A DNA stretch of 52,852 nucleotides from an uncultured Lachnospiraceae bacterium (GTDB taxonomy: Bacteria; Bacillota; Clostridia; Lachnospirales; Lachnospiraceae), in the NCBI GenBank assembly GCA_910589265.1, contig CAJUTQ010000071.1, positions 1 to 52,852 of the forward strand. The letters run 5' to 3'. Below, piece after piece: positions 50,184 to 52,852 of this stretch. The notes under the pieces were generated by a model. That model did no database searches. It was not told the DNA's origin and saw nothing but the letters and a program-made list of their open reading frames with translations. Positions within the stretch are counted from its first letter, which is position 1, and each line of letters starts with the position of its first letter. The translations under genes were made by a program, and so were the position numbers.

Positions 50184-51958
50184 TATGTTTCCACCTTCTT
50201 TCTATCATCTTGGCTCATTTGAATATCGTATACTTGCCTGTAAATGCCAGAGGCGGCCATGAGTTCCTCGTGGGTGCCCCGTTCTGCAATATGACCTTGA
50301 TTTAGGACAATAATTTGATCCGCTCCCATTAAGGTGGCCACTCGATGGGAAATGAAAAGAATGGTTGCTTCTTTCTCATATTGTTTCAATGCCTTTCTTA
50401 TAAGGGAATCTGTCTGGGAGTCTACAGCAGACAGGGAATCGTCAAAAATAAGAATAGGCGCTTTTTGAAGAAGCATTCTAGCAATGGCAACTCTCTGCTT
50501 TTGCCCTCCAGAAAGGGTTGTACCCCGTTCTCCCACCATTGTTTCATAACCATCCTTAAAGTGGCTGATAGACTCATCCACACAAGCAATTTTGGCAGCT
50601 TGGCGAATGTCTTCCATAGATGTTCCAGGGGAGGCAGCCTCAATATTTTCCTTGATAGTACGGGAATATAAAAAGGGTTCTTGGAGCACAATTCCTATTT
50701 TTCTTCTTAGCGCTTCAAGGGGAATATCATCAATAGGAATACCTCCAAGGGTAATGGATCCATTGTTTTCAGGAAGTTGGTAAAGACGGTTCAGGAGCTG
50801 GGCAATGGTGGATTTTCCACTGCCTGTTCCTCCTAAAATGCCAAAGGTCGTTCCCTGAGGAATGGTGAAATCAATGTTGGAAAGTACTTGCTTTCCTGAA
50901 CTATATTGAAAGGAAACATTGGAAAAAACTATGTCATAATGGGGAAGTTCTTTTTTATCAAGGTATTCTTGACCATAACCTTCCTCCTTTCCATGAATAA
51001 TATAGTTTACCCTCTCAAAGGAAACTCCTGCCTTACTCATGTCAGAGAGAATTCTTCCCAGTCCTCGAATAGGCCAGACAAGAGCTGTGTTATAAGAGGC
51101 AAAGGCAATAAATTCCCCTACAGAGATGGAGCCTTTTACCGCCTCCACTGTGCCAAGTACAATAATGGTGATAACTTGAAGCCCTGTAATAAAATCTCCC
51201 ACACCCCAGTATAGACCAGATAAAGAACCTAGACGGATCCAAAGCTTTGCAAATTTTTCATTTTTATCTTGGAACCGTTCCATTTCAAACTGCTCCCTGC
51301 CAAATGCCCGTACAACCCGAACTCCAGTTGCATTTTCCTGCACAACAGTAGACAATTCTCCCTCCGCCTCGTCAGCCACAGTAAAACGTTTTGCAATGAG
51401 GCGGTAAAAAATAGTGGAATAAATAATAACAATGGGGACAAAAAGGAGAACAACGAGAGATAATTTCCGATTCATAGCCCACATCATGCCAAAGGAGCTT
51501 ATAACGAGAAAGGCAGTTCGAAACACTTCTAAAAGCTGGGTCACCACGAAATTCCGAATGACCTCAACATCAGATGTACATCTTTGAATAATGTCACCTG
51601 TTTGATTTTTATCGTGCCATTCCATAGGAAGCTTCTGTACATGGGAAAAAAGGGAATCCCTCATGTTTTTTGCAAAATTTTCTCCTGCTTTGGATGCATT
51701 GGCTCTGCATACAAAAAGGGAAATACCAGATAGAAGGGCAAGGAAAACTAAGAGTCCTGCAATAAGCCAAAGATGATTGGATAAGTAAGAATATTCCTGG
51801 CTGCCTAGGACAGAATCAATAGTAAACCGGAATACTTGGGGAGTAAGGGCGTTTAGGCCTGTGGAAAGAAAAGAGGCCAGAACGGCTATAATAAAATATT
51901 TTTTTGCATTTTGAAAAAAATGCCCCATCCATTTTGATTTTTTCTGTTTTTCTTTCAT
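50183..51958 (-). CDS. heterodimeric ABC exporter subunit with degenerate NBD
   Basis: 591 residues with six membrane segments and an NBD. Walker A is GGTGSGKST, the signature LSGGQKQRVAIARML and Walker B ILIFDDSLSAVD. Asp replaces the catalytic Glu after Walker B, the usual sign of the degenerate site in BmrC/TM287-like subunits. It is the first gene of a two-gene operon; the partner follows with stop/start overlap. The 5' leader contains a minus-strand hairpin with a T-run. Confidence 0.92.
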   Translation of the reverse strand: MKEKQKKSKWMGHFFQNAKKYFIIAVLASFLSTGLNALTPQVFRFTIDSVLGSQEYSYLSNHLWLIAGLLVFLALLSGISLFVCRANASKAGENFAKNMRDSLFSHVQKLPMEWHDKNQTGDIIQRCTSDVEVIRNFVVTQLLEVFRTAFLVISSFGMMWAMNRKLSLVVLLFVPIVIIYSTIFYRLIAKRFTVADEAEGELSTVVQENATGVRVVRAFGREQFEMERFQDKNEKFAKLWIRLGSLSGLYWGVGDFITGLQVITIIVLGTVEAVKGSISVGEFIAFASYNTALVWPIRGLGRILSDMSKAGVSFERVNYIIHGKEEGYGQEYLDKKELPHYDIVFSNVSFQYSSGKQVLSNIDFTIPQGTTFGILGGTGSGKSTIAQLLNRLYQLPENNGSITLGGIPIDDIPLEALRRKIGIVLQEPFLYSRTIKENIEAASPGTSMEDIRQAAKIACVDESISHFKDGYETMVGERGTTLSGGQKQRVAIARMLLQKAPILIFDDSLSAVDSQTDSLIRKALKQYEKEATILFISHRVATLMGADQIIVLNQGHIAERGTHEELMAASGIYRQVYDIQMSQDDRKKVET

Positions 51959-52055
51959 AAATAACGCCTCCTAGTGTGAGAAAAGTGCCAAGGAGATATT
52001 CCAATGACAGACATAGCCTCTTTTTACATGAAAATAGGTATATATGCAAAGGGGC

Positions 52056-52089
52056 AAAAAAGAAAGGGTGTTTTATGAACTCCCTTTCT
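52056..52089 (-). terminator. hairpin with T-run in the leader of the ABC exporter genes
   Basis: On the minus strand AGAAAGGG (52089-52082) pairs with CCCTTTCT (52068-52061), followed by TTTTTG. It is about 100 bases upstream of the exporter start. A terminator there would make the operon attenuation-controlled; AT-rich TATAAT-like sequences further upstream (around 52098-52118) could be its promoter. Confidence 0.5.
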
Positions 52090-52248
52090 GGTTAAATATA
52101 TTATACATGATTATAGGGTGAAAAGCTATGATAATTATGTAAAAAATCTTTTTCATGTGAAAATTTTGCCACACATATTCTGTACTTATAGAGAGACAAT
52201 AAGAAGGTGAACGTGAGATTCATAGGAATACAAAAGGAGGACTTTATA

Positions 52249-52434
52249 ATGGCTGAATTATCAGAATTAGAATTACAAAACTTAAGACATTTAATTGGCG
52301 GTTATGACACAACCCACTGTAAGATGAAGGAGTATGCAGACTGCACTTCTGACACAAAGTTGAAACAATTTTTTGATAAAGGCGCAAGATCTGCCATGGA
52401 CAATAAGCAGCAGCTGATGAAATTTTTACAGTAG
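52249..52434 (+). CDS. small spore-coat-associated protein (61 aa)
   Basis: The sequence MAELSELELQNLRHLIGGYD, then CKMKEYADCTSDTKLKQFFDK and a lysine/glutamine tail, is fully helical. It resembles the short companion proteins found upstream of Coat_F-like genes in Clostridia. AGGAGG precedes the ATG; an in-frame start at 52207 lacks one. It is followed 9 bases later by the Coat_F-like protein, so the two form an operon. CATATTCT around 52177 vaguely resembles a mother-cell sigma -10, but this is weak. Confidence 0.7.
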   Translation: MAELSELELQNLRHLIGGYDTTHCKMKEYADCTSDTKLKQFFDKGARSAMDNKQQLMKFLQ

Positions 52435-52443
52435 GAGGGGAAA

Positions 52444-52704
52444 ATGATGCAGGATAAAATAATGGTAAATGACACCTTGACAGGGATTAATGGAGAGTTA
52501 GTAAGATATGGGGAAATGATCCCTCAGACAGAGAACAAAGAGTTAAAGCAGACATTAAAACAATTTCGAAATGCCTGTGAGACGTCTCAGGAGGAACTTT
52601 ATCAAATTGCAAGAGAAAAAGCTTACTATGTACCTGCTTCCAAGGCTACTCAGGAAGAAATCAGCCATGTGAAGTCTTTATTTACACAAAGTTCTGCTAT
52701 GTAA
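52444..52704 (+). CDS. CotF-like spore coat protein
   Basis: 86 residues, helical: DKIMVNDTLTGINGELVRYG, then ETSQEELYQIAREKAYYVPA. The NDxL-G- start and the EKAYYVPA ending are typical of short Coat_F family proteins of Clostridia. GGAGGGG lies upstream. It is part of a two-gene operon with the 61-residue protein and is followed by a strong terminator. It supports a spore-forming host. Confidence 0.8.
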   Translation: MMQDKIMVNDTLTGINGELVRYGEMIPQTENKELKQTLKQFRNACETSQEELYQIAREKAYYVPASKATQEEISHVKSLFTQSSAM

Positions 52705-52715
52705 AGTGAGAGAAA

Positions 52716-52770
52716 AAAGGGGCTGTGAAAAAAAGGAGTTGAAAACTCCAAACTTCACAGCCCCTTTATT
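52716..52770 (+). terminator. strong intrinsic terminator after the coat genes
   Basis: AAAGGGGCTGTGAA (52716-52729) pairs perfectly with TTCACAGCCCCTTT (52754-52767). An inner GGAGTT/AACTCC stem is present, and TTTATTTTG follows. It may work in both directions, because A residues flank the left side. The last 80 bases of the window show no gene. Confidence 0.9.
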
Positions 52771-52852
52771 TTGTAGAATAATTTAAGCGAAAAATCCCCA
52801 AAAAGGATATAATTCCCCTTACCCCATATGAATGCATTTTAGGGAATCATGC

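Noticed and set aside
1..52852. CRISPR arrays, tRNA or rRNA genes
   Set aside because: No regularly spaced repeats, cloverleaf-like sequences or conserved rRNA segments were seen in reading the window.

Overview
The window reads as a low-GC, spore-forming, anaerobic Firmicute, most likely a Lachnospiraceae/Clostridia-type gut bacterium. The basis is strong AT bias, AGGAGG-type ribosome binding sites, an Agr-type peptide quorum system, a Coat_F-like spore protein pair at the right end, TnpV and KTR accessory proteins typical of clostridial mobile elements, and cluster-borne ETF subunits. No species can be named from sequence reading alone.

Left arm (1-6.2 kb): accessory DNA of mobile origin. 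It holds a Vat/CatB-type xenobiotic acetyltransferase, an Ntn-type linear amide hydrolase and a cysteine-rich KTR protein in a tight operon. These are followed by decayed IS3-type orfA pieces and a broken TnpV gene. Then, on the minus strand, come an XRE regulator with palindromic operator candidates, an unrecognised 141-residue protein, and a MerR/BmrR-type regulator that points away from the large cluster and is the best candidate for its control.

Core (6.46-42.83 kb): one co-directional run of about 36 kb encoding a hybrid NRPS-PKS pathway. It starts with a fused acetyl-CoA carboxylase carboxyltransferase (beta+alpha) interrupted by a -1 frame change at an A9 run, and a small membrane protein. 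Next is a 5461-residue megasynthase (C-A-PCP-KS-AT-ACP-C-A-PCP-KS-[vestigial AT]-ACP-C-A-PCP-terminal C). After it come a loading protein (acyl-AMP ligase-ACP-KS-[vestigial AT]), a PLP aminotransferase of the GSA-AT/beta-amination type, a CPBP-fold membrane protein without its catalytic residues, a type II thioesterase, an MFS exporter, and an FtsX/MacB-type ABC permease plus ATPase. The last block is a complete hydroxymalonyl-ACP route (3-hydroxyacyl dehydrogenase, ACP, FkbH-like HAD protein, acyl-ACP dehydrogenase) with its own ETF beta/alpha, a second free ACP and a free acyltransferase. No O-methyltransferase, ketoreductase, epimerase or fused thioesterase is visible.

Model (inference): a fatty acid is activated on the loading protein. 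It is extended by (hydroxy)malonyl units on a free ACP and aminated at the beta carbon, giving a 3-amino-(2-hydroxy) acyl starter reminiscent of iturin-type and microginin-type acids. It is then elongated by three amino acids alternating with two ketide units. The last adenylation domain has an Ile-like code. The terminal condensation-like domain would release the product.

Right arm (42.9-52.85 kb): a convergent Sfp-type phosphopantetheinyl transferase, then XRE - LytTR response regulator - GHKL histidine kinase - AgrD - AgrB. Further right are a zinc-ribbon membrane protein, a heterodimeric ABC exporter on the minus strand with a leader terminator, and two small spore-coat-like proteins ending at a strong terminator.
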